Position numbers and translations under genes: made by a program
Source: Cycas panzhihuaensis
Lineage: Eukaryota > Cycadophyta
Length of the DNA: 64,000 bases
Assembly (NCBI GenBank): GCA_023213395.1
Contig: CM041465.1
Coordinates: 68,393,741 to 68,457,740, forward strand
Direction of reading: 5' to 3'
Notes under the pieces: model-generated
What the model was told of the DNA's origin: nothing
What the model saw: only the letters and a program-made list of their open reading frames with translations
Database searches by the model: none
Shown here: positions 1 through 10,566 of the stretch, in pieces
Layout of the letters: each line of letters begins with the position of its first letter
Position numbering within the stretch: position 1 is the stretch's first letter

Positions 1-740
1 GACACATCAACATGGTTATACACATACATTCCACATACATTCCATATATAATTCACGAGAATGGTACACGGTGATGCAATTCAATACATACTTGACACAT
101 CATCAACATACATCAAGAATGCACCAATTTCCACATAACTCTTCTTTTATTAATTCAGCAGTTCATTTACGAGTGGAATCGTTCTGAGCATTCCAAGGTG
201 ACATCTGATCCTCTGTTACATATGCGTGCCGGATGGTACTTATCATGCACTCATGCTCCAATCGGGTCATGCGTCTTGTCATCGCACCTTTGCGTACTCT
301 TGATCTCGGCTCTCACCCTAACTAGGTGAATCATGCGTACCTCCTTAAGTACTCTGTTGGTACCTTTTGGTGAAGGGTTATGACCTTTGTCATAGTACCC
401 TTCCGACCATGCGTGCCTCTTCAATGTCGTGCCTCTTCACTTAATCTCTTTGGTTACCCTTAATTAATTCTTCCTTTGGTTAAAATGCGTCAAATGCGTC
501 GTCAGCATCTTCGGTCTTCCTTTGGTCCCACGGAGTAATGCGTCTGCCGCCGGTTTCGATTGCGTTCCGCTATTGATGCGTTCTGTCATGCGTGCCGTTC
601 AGTGCGCTTTGTCATACGCACCTGAATGCTGTTTTACGCGTTTAGCCTCGTGCGTACCTCCGTCTGGTCCGTACTGCACAACCAGTTATCGACCTACCTC
701 TGGTCCTCACACAGCCATTGAGTCAATTTTGATGCCAACA
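1..740. mobile_element. Element D: LTR-like sequence cut by the window edge
   Basis: No protein homology in any frame. The right end reads GATGCCAACA, a typical LTR terminus (inverted TGTTGGCATC), and immediately to its right a relic RT reading frame (element C) begins, so 740/741 looks like an insertion boundary. The block is richer in CG than its surroundings and repeats the words ATGCGT and CATGCGTGCC many times between about 225 and 660. Orientation and left end are unknown because the partner LTR and TSD lie outside the window. It could also be a solo LTR or another repeat. Confidence 0.35.
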
Positions 741-782
741 TGCATACCAAATGTACTTGTCCCTATTTAATATAGCCTTATG
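741..782 (-). pseudogene. Element C reverse-transcriptase fragment left of element A
   Basis: Read on the minus strand with the adjoining TSD, this short piece continues the RT of element C: the frame before A ends in ...EIYMKQ and resumes here as QP-stop-GYIK-stop-GQVHLVC, the usual copia RT order QPQGY..KGQ..LVCKL. It shows that A inserted into the RT gene of C, and that the C sequence is broken again at 740 by D. Two stop codons make it non-functional. Confidence 0.6.
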
Positions 783-787
783 GTTGC
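783..787. repeat. Target-site duplication of element A, left copy (GTTGC)
   Basis: GTTGC directly precedes the TGTTAAACC start of the 5' LTR of A and is repeated exactly at 15995-15999 after the 3' LTR. Five base pairs is the usual copia TSD length. Confidence 0.93.
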
Positions 788-868
788 TGTTAAACCTTAT
801 GTTTACATGTTAAGATTATGTACTTTATTTCTCATATAATATTTGTACTTTTGTACTTTAGGGGTGAC

Positions 869-1101
869 TTATCACTTAAGTGATAAAGTGCGCACCCACA
901 TTCTTTCTAGTGACACAACGTTGTCACTAAAGGGTCAAATGGACCCGCATGCACTTTTGCTCGCATGAGAGCCCCAAAAGGACACATGTCCTACATGCAA
1001 GGCATGTAACTTGGATGTTTGACACTTGTCAAACATCCAATGCCTCAAGTCTCTCATTTCACTCTATATAATGAGACCTCTCCTCATTGTCTCATATAGA
1101 G
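869..1101. other. Chain of seven inverted repeats in the LTR
   Basis: Consecutive palindromes: 869-886, TTATCACTT/AAGTGATAA with no loop; 908-929, arms TAGTGACA/TGTCACTA; 932-946, arms GGGTC/GACCC; 979-992, arms AGGACA/TGTCCT; 992-1008, arms TACATGC/GCATGTA; 1011-1040, 14-bp perfect arms around CT; 1062-1101, arms CTCTATAT..GAGAC/GTCTCATATAGAG with a small bulge. The same series recurs, with minor losses, in the LTRs of B (6944-7493, 13929-14481), in 15441-15994 and, reversed, in both LTRs of L. What the arrangement does is not known from the sequence. Confidence 0.85.
1062..1075 (+). promoter_or_regulatory. Putative LTR TATA box of element A
   Basis: TATATAAT at 1065-1072 follows the palindrome-rich U3-like half and is conserved in every LTR of the A/B/L family. 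Placement 260-280 bp before the LTR end fits a U3/R boundary just downstream. The transcription start was not determined. Confidence 0.55.
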
Positions 1102-1342
1102 TTGGAGTACATTGTTATCTTTGTCGGTTGCTAATCAAACTGTTTATTCATTTGGAGGTTGGACCAATTCCAACCCCACACATTTGGTATTATTCTCTTG
1201 CTCCTTCATTTTTATGATTTGTCTTGCTTATGCTTTTCATCTTGAGAGTATCATACTTGTTAGCATTTGTGCTTTCTAGAACTAGAGTGAACATAACTTT
1301 TAGATCTTGGGATTGTGAGGCCATTAGGCCTCTTTTCACATT

Positions 1343-1354
1343 TGGTATCAGAGC
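1343..1354 (+). other. Primer-binding site of element A
   Basis: TGGTATCAGAGC, two bases after the LTR end, is the standard plant copia PBS complementary to the 3' end of initiator-Met tRNA. Confidence 0.93.
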
Positions 1355-3697
1355 AAGAGGAGACTAGTTCTCTCAATTCTGTTTGCTGCTGCTCAAGGAG
1401 ATTCAAAGAAGGGCTACAAACCCTTGGTGACGACCTTCACCCTCCGAAGGCGATCCAAGGTTTGCTAAGATCCATTTCTTGCAGGTTCAAGCTTACGGAG
1501 GCGGTGTTGAAGGTCGAGGAAGCATACTTCTCAGATTTGAATTTTTTTCTCAGATTTTTTTAAAGGGTGCAGCACTAATTGCTGTTATAAACAATGATTT
1601 CTTTTGAAAATATTATTCTAGTTAATATTTTCACTCAGATTTGTAAAAAGCAGAAAGAATCTAGTCAGATCTATCTTTCTTCTTCTCACTTACCGTTTTT
1701 TCAGCTTTGCTAGCAAATGAACAACTGGGTATCCTTATATATCTGAGCAATCATTTTTGAAGTCTTTCTCTTAGATCCCTCAAACAGCTCTTCATGCCTT
1801 TTTTTTGGGCGTCTGTACATAAACAAGAGTGCTGCTTCGTTGTGGACCGTCCACGCACCCTCGCCTCTGCTCTGCTTGCTTACTGCAGGTGCCACGTTCT
1901 TCTAAAATCGTACGGTAACCGTTCGACTAGCTCAAAGGCTATGCGCCCAGCCTTAGCTTAATCAAGCTTCCTCTCTTCGTATGAGCAACGGACCCTGCTC
2001 AAACTTGAGTTGTACCTTCGTGCGTGCTGTGCGACCTTGCTCCTGGAGTTTCGGCTCAGTTCGATCATCGTGCAGTGAGAAATCATGCTCTGCGTGATCA
2101 CGTGGGACGCGTGGCTACAACAGCGACTTCTATTTTTTCGATCCTTCAAAAAATCTTCTAATTTTTACTTTGTTTTTTAACTTTAGCTTATCAAATTTGG
2201 AATATCCTCAGTATATTCCTTTTTACATAATCCTTTTTAGCCCAAAGTTTATATTAAGTGCTTATTAAGTCACTTAAAATATTAAAAAATTCACCTTTTT
2301 AGCCAAAATTTAATGTGATTTTTTAGTCGTTTCATTTTTTGATTTCACTTTAGACTAAATCAAGGTTCTTTAAGTGTTTTTTCTACATTAAAAGTGATAC
2401 TTTCTCTTTATTAGGTCATTTTTTTAGTCAGGGCACTTTGCATAGTGAGCTTAGTTTAAATTTTCTTAAGAGAAAAATCATTTTTTTTTTGTACTTTTGG
2501 AGCTAAAAATCTTCTAAGTATTGAGTGATCTCATTAAATTACTAATACTAACTCAATCTCACTTCTTTGAAGGCTTAAAACACTCTTGTTTTAGCATTTT
2601 TTAAAGGCTCCCTGCGTGGTGTTCTTATTGCTCAAGTTGCAATTTTTTTTTTTCAAATTTCAGCCTTTGGTTTTTGGCTCTTTAAGTTTTTTTTAACACT
2701 TAATAAATGATGCATAAGTGTTAATTAGCTTAGGTGAAGTGATTCTAAGCGTTTGCATATTGTAAAAGTGATATTTATCACTATTTCAAACACTTCTTTA
2801 AGGCACCTTGCATGGTGACCTATTGCCAGTCACAAAAAGGGCTCAAAAATACTTTGTACTTAATAAAATCACTTCATTTTTTGATCGTTGGGACTATTTT
2901 AAAAGTCCCAACACGTGGTGCTTGGTGTCTTATTTTGCAAGTGGTTCTCCTACCTTCACTTTTGAGCATTAAAAGGAACCCATTTGTATCTTCATCACAA
3001 GGTTTTGCTTTGCTACATCGAGTACTTAAGCACATTTTCATAGTATTTTTTTTGCAAAATTCATTGTAATCAAGCATCTGCTTTTTACTTGGATCTACAT
3101 AAGCACTACACTTCATTAAGTGCTCATTGTAACAACACTTTAAGTGTTGATATTGATGTACTAAATTTGCTTCTTCTTGAAGGCACTTTTCATTGTAAGC
3201 TTAATCAAGCACTTTCATAAGTACATCATCCAAGTAAAATAAATCTAAGTTCACTTTAACCTTCTAAAAAGTGACTTAAAAATCTTGTTGGAGAGGCCGA
3301 AAAGGTTCAAACCTTGCCTGCGAAATAACCTTAAGCTTGGTGCATTCCCAGGGGACCAACCGACCGTGCAGTCGATTGCACGACAATTAAGGTTGCACGA
3401 GGGAAAGGAGGTTCGAAAAGGGTGTTATTAGGTGAATCCTGTGGAACGCATGGTACGTCCATGCAGATCAACCCTACCTACCTTGTCCTAGATTTAACTT
3501 GGCCAACTGTTGGATCTTCTCTACAGATTAGGGTTGGACCAACTCCATAGCCTAGTCCTCCACCCCTCATCATTCCATTTAGTTGTTGGATCTTCTAGTA
3601 AGATCAAAACTGTTGGTTTCGTTAGAAGGTGGAACTTAAGTGACGAAAGTTTTGAGTTTCCAAGTTATCTACTAGCTTCAAGCCTTACAACTGAAAC
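1355..3697 (+). other. Non-coding leader of element A
   Basis: About 2.3 kb between PBS and gag, with no credible protein. It is T-rich and contains degenerate recurrences of a core like TTGCATAGTGACCTTA (near 2430, 2610, 2805 and 3180) next to AAGTGAT-type words. A self-complementary stem lies at 2890-2909. The same layout is present in B. Short frames on either strand here are not conserved between A and B. Confidence 0.7.
2890..2909 (+). other. Conserved hairpin in the A-family leader
   Basis: Arms GGGACT and AGTCCC enclose an AT loop. The same arms with different loops are at 8948-8966 in B and at 49711-49729 (reversed) in L. Conservation of the pairing with changed loops suggests a structured RNA element such as a packaging or dimerisation site; the function is inference. 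Confidence 0.5.
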
Positions 3698-6600
3698 ATG
3701 GCTGCTATTAACATGCTCAATGCATGCACCATTAGATTAACAGGTCAAGATAACTATCAAGAATGGAAAAGGATCACTCAGAATCTGTTGATCATGAATG
3801 AATTTTGGGGTTATGTTTCTAGAAGAATACCCCACCCTGTACCTGTTGTCAATGGCAATGTAACTGTGCAACCTGATGATGCTTTTGTTGCTGCTTAGGA
3901 AGCCAAAGATGAAATCGCTTTGGCATTCCTTCATATGATTGTTGATGTACATGTGGATCAAAACATGGTTTGTGCAAAAACTTCTAAGGAAGCATGGGAC
4001 ATTTTGTCCTCTTTGTATGAAAGGCGAGATGAAGCTCGCATTTTAATGGTAAAATCCAAGTTGTATTCTGTAAAGTTTGTCAAGCCTATGTCGGCTTTTC
4101 TTTCCTCCTTCAAGGAGGTATGTAATGAGTTGAATACACTAGGTAGTCCAGCAACAAGAGATGAACTTATCATATCTATCACCAAAGGTTTGCCAAAGGA
4201 CTACAATGGATTTATATCGTCTACTACAAGAGATGGTTCTCTCAAAAGAATGTCATTCAATGAATTTGAAAGTTTATTGCTTCAAGAAGAACAAATCTAT
4301 ACCAAGGATAATGAGGAGGAACCATCTACATCAGGTGCATTCACGGCCAAATCAAAGGCCAAGCAGAACCCCAAACCTGCACTCTCAAAGCAGTTTGGGA
4401 ACATGAACATTGGTTCTTCAAAGACCAATGTTGTATGTCATTATTGTGGCAAACCTGGCCGCATAGCACCTGATTGTAGGAAGAAGCAAGCAGATCTACG
4501 TCAAAGACAAAGACCACGTCAACAAAATCAAAGATGCGGCGACCACGTCGGCAATACCAACAAAGATTCCGAATAAGAAGAATAACAACAACCCCCTCGA
4601 CCAAATCGAGGTGCCTATCGAGGAGGTCAAAGAGGAAGGGGGGGTTTTAGAGGTGGTAATCAACGACACTTCAATCAATTTGCAGATGAAGACAAATTGT
4701 TTTGTGCATATCAAACATCCAAGGTTGATGAAACTTGGATTGTTGATTCTGGAGCTTCACAACACATGACTGGGAGTGAAGAACTCCTTACCGACATCAA
4801 GGAAGGTAAATGTCAATCAGTGACCTTTGGCAACAATCAATCTGTTAAGATTTCTGGAATAGGCACAATAGCCCCATTTCACTCTTCTTCAAATCCTTCC
4901 TCTTCATTTCCCAATGGCAATGCCTACTTCATACCTTCAATGGACAAGAACTTACTATCTGTTAGCAAGTTGGACAAGCAACAGATGAGCGTCTTGTTCA
5001 AAAATGGGAAATGTGTAATAAATGACAAATATGACCAAGTAGTAGCTGTTGGATATGAGGATCAATGCCTCTACAAATTGGATGCTAATAATATAACACT
5101 TGATTCTGCTTACTCTAGTTCGATTGTCACTCCACACTTGTCCAAGGTCCAACTTTGGCATGAATGTCTAGGCCATTTGAGCTTAGACAATCTCAGGCAG
5201 ATAATCAACAAAAACATGGTACATGGGCTTCCAAAGATCTGTGGCACAAAATGTCTTTGTGAAGCGTGCATAATGGGGACTCAACATCGCTTGCCTTTCC
5301 CAAAAGTCAAAGCATGGCGTGCATCACATCCTTTGTAGCTGGTACACTCAGATTTGTGTGGACCTATGTCCACCACATCTTTTGGAGGAGCTCTGTACTA
5401 TATCTCCTTCATTGATGATTTCTGTCATAAAGTCTGGGTCCACTTCATCAAGCACAAGTCTGAAGCATTTTCCAAATTCAAAGAATTCAAGCTTGAAGTA
5501 GAAAACGAGTCTGGCCACTCTATCAAAACATTAAGGACAGGCAATGGAGGTGAATTTACTTCAAATGAATTCACCCAATTTTGCAAGGATAATGGCATTT
5601 AGAGACAGCTGACTATTCCTCACACTCCTCAACAAAATGGAGTCTCCGAAAGAATGAACAGAACTTTGGCTAATAAAGCCAAAGCAATGATGCATGCACA
5701 AGGACTCACTCAAGCTTACTGGCAAAGGCATTTCACACAGTTGCCTATGTGGCCAATCGCAGTCCAACTACAACAATCACTGATATGACACCTGATGAGG
5801 CATGGTCTGGCAAAAAGCCTACTATCAGCCATTTGAGGACTTTTGGGTGCACTACTTATATGCACATCCCCGATCAACAAAGAACAAAATTAGACAAACA
5901 TAGTCTAAAATGCATCTTTGTAGGTTATGACATTCATAGCAAAGCCTACAAGTTGTATGATCCCATTGGGAAGAAAATGCATCTCTCAAGAGATGTAATC
6001 TTTGTTGAAGACGATCATAAGGAGTTGCAAACAGCATCCATGCAACCTCCCATTGACAAAGGCAAGAAGATTGTTGAGGCTTTCCTTCCCTCTCAATCTT
6101 CTACTCCATGTACATCATCTGCACCTGTTGAAGCATCTACATCAATTGATTTTCCTTCACTTGATCCTAGCACATCTTCTGTTGATCAACCACTTAGACC
6201 AGAGGATCTTGAGGTTCAAGTCACTTCAATTCAAAAGTTACCAAAATGGTACACTCAAACAGTATAGGACGACCGCATCATTGAAGGAAAACATCCATCA
6301 AAATACATGCAACAGACCAATTACGCATTTATGGCTGAAGTGCTATGTGTCGATGAGCCTTCCACTTTTGAGGAGGCTTCTAAAAATGAAAATTGGAAGG
6401 CTGCCATGGATGGAGAAATCCATTCTATTGAAAAGAATGGTACTTGGGATTTGGTTGAATTGCCTTAACACAAATAGGCAATCAGTTGCAAATGGGTCTA
6501 CAAGACCAAATTCCATTCTAATGGTTCACTTAAGCGGCAGAAGGCCCGCCTTGTGGCAAAAGGATTTAAACAAAAGGAAGGCATAGACTATGAGGAGACT

Positions 6601-6943
6601 TTTGCACCAGTGGCAAATATGAACACCATCAGAGTCATCTTGGCCTTAGCTGCTTAATGCAAATGGGCAGTTTATTAGATGGACGTGAAGAGCGCCTTTC
6701 TTAATGGCGATCTTCAGGAGGAGGTATACTTGGAGCAACGTCCCGGTTACAAGGTACAAGGAAAGGGGCATCTAGTATGTTGCCTAAAAAAGGCACTATA
6801 TGGCTTAAAACAAGCTACAAGAGCATGGTACTCGAAGATCGATGATTACTTCTTGAGACATGGGTTTCATCAATCCACGTCAGTCCCTAACCTATACATC
6901 AAACATGAAAAGAACCATGCCATTTTTGTTGTCTTGTACGTAG
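3698..6943 (+). pseudogene. gag-pol: Element A gag-pol, first part (gag, protease, integrase, RT N-terminus)
   Basis: Relic copia polyprotein starting at ATG 3698 (MAAINML), the same start as in B and L. Gag runs to about codon 290; its zinc knuckle near codon 247 reads CHYCGKPGRIAPDC, with the zinc-binding His replaced by Arg. An RG-rich stretch and the protease motif DSGAS (codon 350) follow in the same frame. Next come the integrase zinc region (WHECLGH...CEAC) and the core; the second catalytic Asp is lost (TGNGGEF where B has TDNGGEF). Stops at 3896 (TGG to TAG), 4574, 4586, 5336 (CAG to TAG) and 5600, a one-base deletion near 5721, and further stops at 6265, 6466 and 6475 kill it. RT breaks off at 6943 inside the YVDD motif, where B is inserted; the rest is at 14482. 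Confidence 0.92.
6939..6943. repeat. Target-site duplication of element B, left copy (CGTAG)
   Basis: CGTAG before the 5' LTR of B pairs with TGTAG at 14482-14486 after its 3' LTR, one transition apart. Both are part of the RT codons for the YVDD motif of A. Confidence 0.82.
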
Positions 6944-7493
6944 TGTTAAACCTTATGTTTACATGTTAAGATATTGTACTTTAATTTTCATGTAATATAT
7001 GTACTTTTTACTTTAGGGGTGACTTATCACTTAAGTGATAAAGTGCACACCCACATTCTTTCTAGTGACACAACGTTGTCACTAAAGGGTCAAATGGACC
7101 CTCATGCATTTTTGCTCATATGAAAGCCCAAAAGGACACATGTCCAACATGCAAGGCATGTATGTTTGATGTTTGACACTTGTCAAACATCTAAGGCCTT
7201 AGGTCTCTCATCTCACTCTATATAATGAGACCTCTTCTCATTGTCTCATAAGAGAGTTGGAGCTGTATTGTTATGCTGTCAGTTTGCTAATCAAATTGTT
7301 CATTCTTTGAAGGTTGGACCAATTCCAACTCCACATATTGGGTATCATTTTCTCTTGCTCCTTCATTTATGCTTTGTCTCTTTGCTTTCTCTTTACCTTG
7401 AGAATATTATTCTTGTTAGTGTTTTGTGCTTCTAGAACTAGAGTGATCCTAGTTTCTAGATCTTGGGACTGTTGAGGCCATCTAGCCTCTTTT
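6944..7493 (+). repeat. 5' LTR of element B, right end deleted
   Basis: Homologous to the LTRs of A from TGTTAAACC onward. At 7493/7494 the sequence jumps from CTCTTTT to GAGCAAGAGG; compared with A, 14 bases are missing, namely the last four LTR bases, the two-base spacer and the first eight PBS bases. A copy with this lesion could not prime reverse transcription, so the deletion happened after insertion. Confidence 0.92.
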
Positions 7494-9759
7494 GAGCAAG
7501 AGGAGACTAGCTCCCTCTGTTCTGGTTTGCAGCTGCTCAAGGAGATTTGAAGAAAGCTACAAACCTTTGGTGACGACCTTCGCACTACGAAGGCGATCCA
7601 AGGTTTGTTTTGAAGATTTTGTTTTGCAGGTTCAAGCTTTTGGAGCTACATTTGCAGGTTGGAGCAAGTACATTTCAAATCTGAATTTTTTTTTTCAGAC
7701 TTTTATCAAGAGTGCAACACTCACTATTTTTCAAAAACAATGATTTTCTCTAAATTTTTCTTTAGATTTTTTTTTTTTTTTTTTTTTGTAAATTCAAGGC
7801 AGATCTCAGGAGTTACATGTGTTTTTGACTAAAAATCAATTTTTAATCACTCCATTTAGACTGCACTTTATTTACAAAGATTCCTCACTACTCTGGGCCA
7901 TTTTTTCAATTTGCAAAGCAATTTTCTTGATAAAAATTGGTCATTTCTTCTGGTTTCTACTAGCTGCTCTCTATCTAATCTTTACTGTAGACTTCTGGAG
8001 GTGTAGCAGACCCTGCGTGGGTCCCACGGAGCTATTTAAGTATCAGACGTCATTCTCGTGTATAGCGATCCATTGTCCTACAGTCCATGCACCCAGCCAA
8101 AAGCTAAAACGGATCGTTCTCATTCAATACGTGATGAATTACGTTCAAACTTTGCAGACCACTTCACATCGGGCTTGAGACACTACCTGGTGATTTTCGT
8201 CTGAATCAGAGGTCTCCACAGTGAGTTCCGATTGAAAACCCTTCTCTGTGGGCACACGGAAAAACGGCGGCCGTGCGACGTACGTTTTTTCCAAATTTTT
8301 TCATTTCAAAAATTTTAAATGTTTTGAACTTTAGTTTATAAAAATAGGAATATTTTGAGCATATTCCTTTTTACATGAACTTTAAATTCTAAAGTTTACA
8401 TTTAATCTCTTATTTAAGTCATTTAATCAACAAAAATCACTTTTTAACCCAAAATCAAAAGGGTATTTAGTGATTTTTCATTTTCTGACTTTATTTAAGA
8501 CCAAATCAAGTCTCTTTCAAGTATTTTATACATTGAAAGTGATTTTTCTTCTCTTATTAAGTCATTTTTACAAATCAAGGTACTTTGCATAGTGACCTTA
8601 GCTTAAATTTATTAAGAGAAAAATCACCTTTTTGGTATTTTTTTTGCTTTAATGTTTTAAAAGGCTCCCTGCGTGGTGTCCTTAGTGTTCAAGTTGCAAA
8701 AAAATTCAAATTTTAGCCTATGTTTTTTGGCTCTTAAAAGTTTTTTAACACTTAGTTAATTTTAAAGAAGTGTTAATTGACTTTAAGTGAAGTGATTTTA
8801 AAGTGTTTTTCATATTGAAAAGTGATACTTATCACTAATTTTTAAAACACCTTTAAGGTATCTTGCATGGTGACCTAATGCCCTTAGTCTCAAAGAGGGC
8901 TCAAATACACTTTGTACTTAATAAAAATCACTTCTCTTTTGATCATTGGGACTAATTTAAAGTCCCAACGCTTGGTGCTTGATGTCCATTTTCATGCAAG
9001 TGGTTCTCATTTTTTTAGCATTAAAAGGAACCCACTTGTATCTTCATCACAAGTTTTGCCTTACTTCATTCAGTACTTAAGCTTTTTTTCAAAAAGTACT
9101 TTGCAAAACTTATTGTAATCAAGCATTTGGTTTCTTACTCGGATCAACAAAGCACTACATTTTCATTAAAGTGCTCATTGTAAACACACTTCTAGTGTTC
9201 ATATTGGTGTACTTACATTGCTTCCTCTTGAAGTCACTTTCATTGTAAAGCTTAATCAAGGCATTTTCATAAGTACATTTTCCAAGCAAAAAGAAATCTA
9301 AGTTCACTTTAAAAACTGCTAAAAAGCGACTTAAAATCTTGTTGGAGAGGTTCGAAAAAGGTTCAAACCTTGCCTCTAAATTAACCTTAAGCTTGGTGCA
9401 TTCCCTAGGGGACCAACCGACCGTACGGTCAGTGCACGACAATTAAGGTTGCTTGAGGGAAAGGAGTTTCGAAAAGGGTGTTATTGGGGCTGTGAATCGC
9501 AGGGAAAGCATGGTACGTCCATGCAGATCAACCCTACCTGCCTTGTCCTAGATTTAACTTGGCCAACTGTTGGATCTCCTCTAAAAGATCGAAGTTGGAC
9601 CAACTCCATAGCCTAGTCCTCCACCCCTCATCATTCCATTCAGTTGTTGGATCTTCTAGTAAGATCAGGACTGTTGGTTTCGTTAGTAGGTGGAACTTAA
9701 GTGACGAAAGCTTTGAGTTTCCAGGTTATCTGCTAGTTTCAAGCTTTTATAATTGAAAC
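7494..9759 (+). other. Non-coding leader of element B
   Basis: Colinear with the leader of A, including the recurring TTGCATAGTGACC-type cores (about 8585, 8665, 8860) and the hairpin with arms GGGACT/AGTCCC at 8948-8966. A T-rich run lies near 7765-7788. No convincing protein. Confidence 0.7.
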
Positions 9760-10566
9760 ATGACTGCTATAAACATGCTAAATGCATGCAACATTCGATT
9801 AACAGGACAAGATAATTATCAAGAATGGAAAAGACTCACTCAGAACTTGCTGATCATGAACGAATTTTGGAGTTATGTTTCTGGAAGATTACCTCGACCA
9901 TCACCTGTTATCAATGGAAATGTTACTGTGCAACCTGATGATGCTTTGCTTGCTACTTGGGAAGCCAAAGATGAAATCGCTTTGGCATTTCTTCACATGA
10001 TTGTTGATGTACATGTAGATCAGAATATTGCTTGTGCTAAAGCCTCTAAGGAAGCTTGGGACACTTTGTCCTCATTGTATAAAAGGCGAGATGAAGCTCG
10101 CATTTTAATGGTTAAGGCAAAATTGTATTCTGTTAAGTTTGTCAAGCCCATGTCGGCTTTTCTTTCCTCCATCAAGGAGGTATGTAATGAACTGAATACA
10201 CTCGGTAGTCCAGCTACAAAGGATGAATTGATCACATCCATCACCAAAGCTTTACCCAAGGACTACAATAGCTTCATTTCGTCTACTACAAGAGATGGTT
10301 CTCTCAAAACTATGACATTCAATGAATTTGAAAGTCTGCTACTTCAAGAAGAACAAATCTACACTAAAGATAATGAGGAGGAACCATCTACATCAGGTGC
10401 ATTCATGGCCAATTCAAAGGCCAAACAACAACCCAAACCTGCACTCTCAAAGCAGTTTTGGAACATGAACATTGGGTCTTCAAGGACCAATGTTGTATGT
10501 CATTATTGTGGCAAACCTGACCACATATCACCTAATTGTCGGAAAAAACAAGCAGATCTACGCTAG
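9760..10566 (+). pseudogene. gag: Element B gag
   Basis: 268 codons from ATG 9760 (MTAINMLNAC), homologous to the gag of A over its whole length. The N-terminal and middle parts are the plant copia Gag region (QDNYQEWKR...LLIMNEFW; later FLSSIKEVCNELNTLG), which builds the cytoplasmic virus-like particle. A complete CCHC zinc knuckle, CHYCGKPDHISPNC, is near codon 247. Unlike A there is no stop at the Trp codon equivalent to 3896. The TAG at 10564 replaces a sense codon of the fused gag-pol frame, so this is the gag part of a single broken polyprotein. Confidence 0.9.

Larger units (their letters stand above)
788..1340 (+). repeat. 5' LTR of element A
   Basis: Begins TGTTAAACCTTATG and ends CTCTTTTCACA, matching the 3' LTR at 15441-15994 along its whole length and the LTRs of B and L. 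The PBS follows after two bases. The upstream half carries a run of inverted repeats (869-1101) and a TATA-like box at 1065-1072. Confidence 0.95.

Noticed and set aside
522-770. 82-codon open frame in D
   Set aside because: Spans the D/C boundary at 740, has no family resemblance, and open frames are expected in a CG-richer block.
6944-7493. First reading: A truncated by deletion, with its 3' LTR at 6944
   Set aside because: The RT frame resumes at 14482 with a duplicated CGTAG/TGTAG, and a full LTR pair with exact GTTGC duplications lies at 788 and 15441, so 6944 is the start of a nested element.
7819-8178. 119-codon open frame in the B leader
   Set aside because: Not conserved in the colinear leaders of A or L; low-complexity, hydrophobic, T-rich translation.
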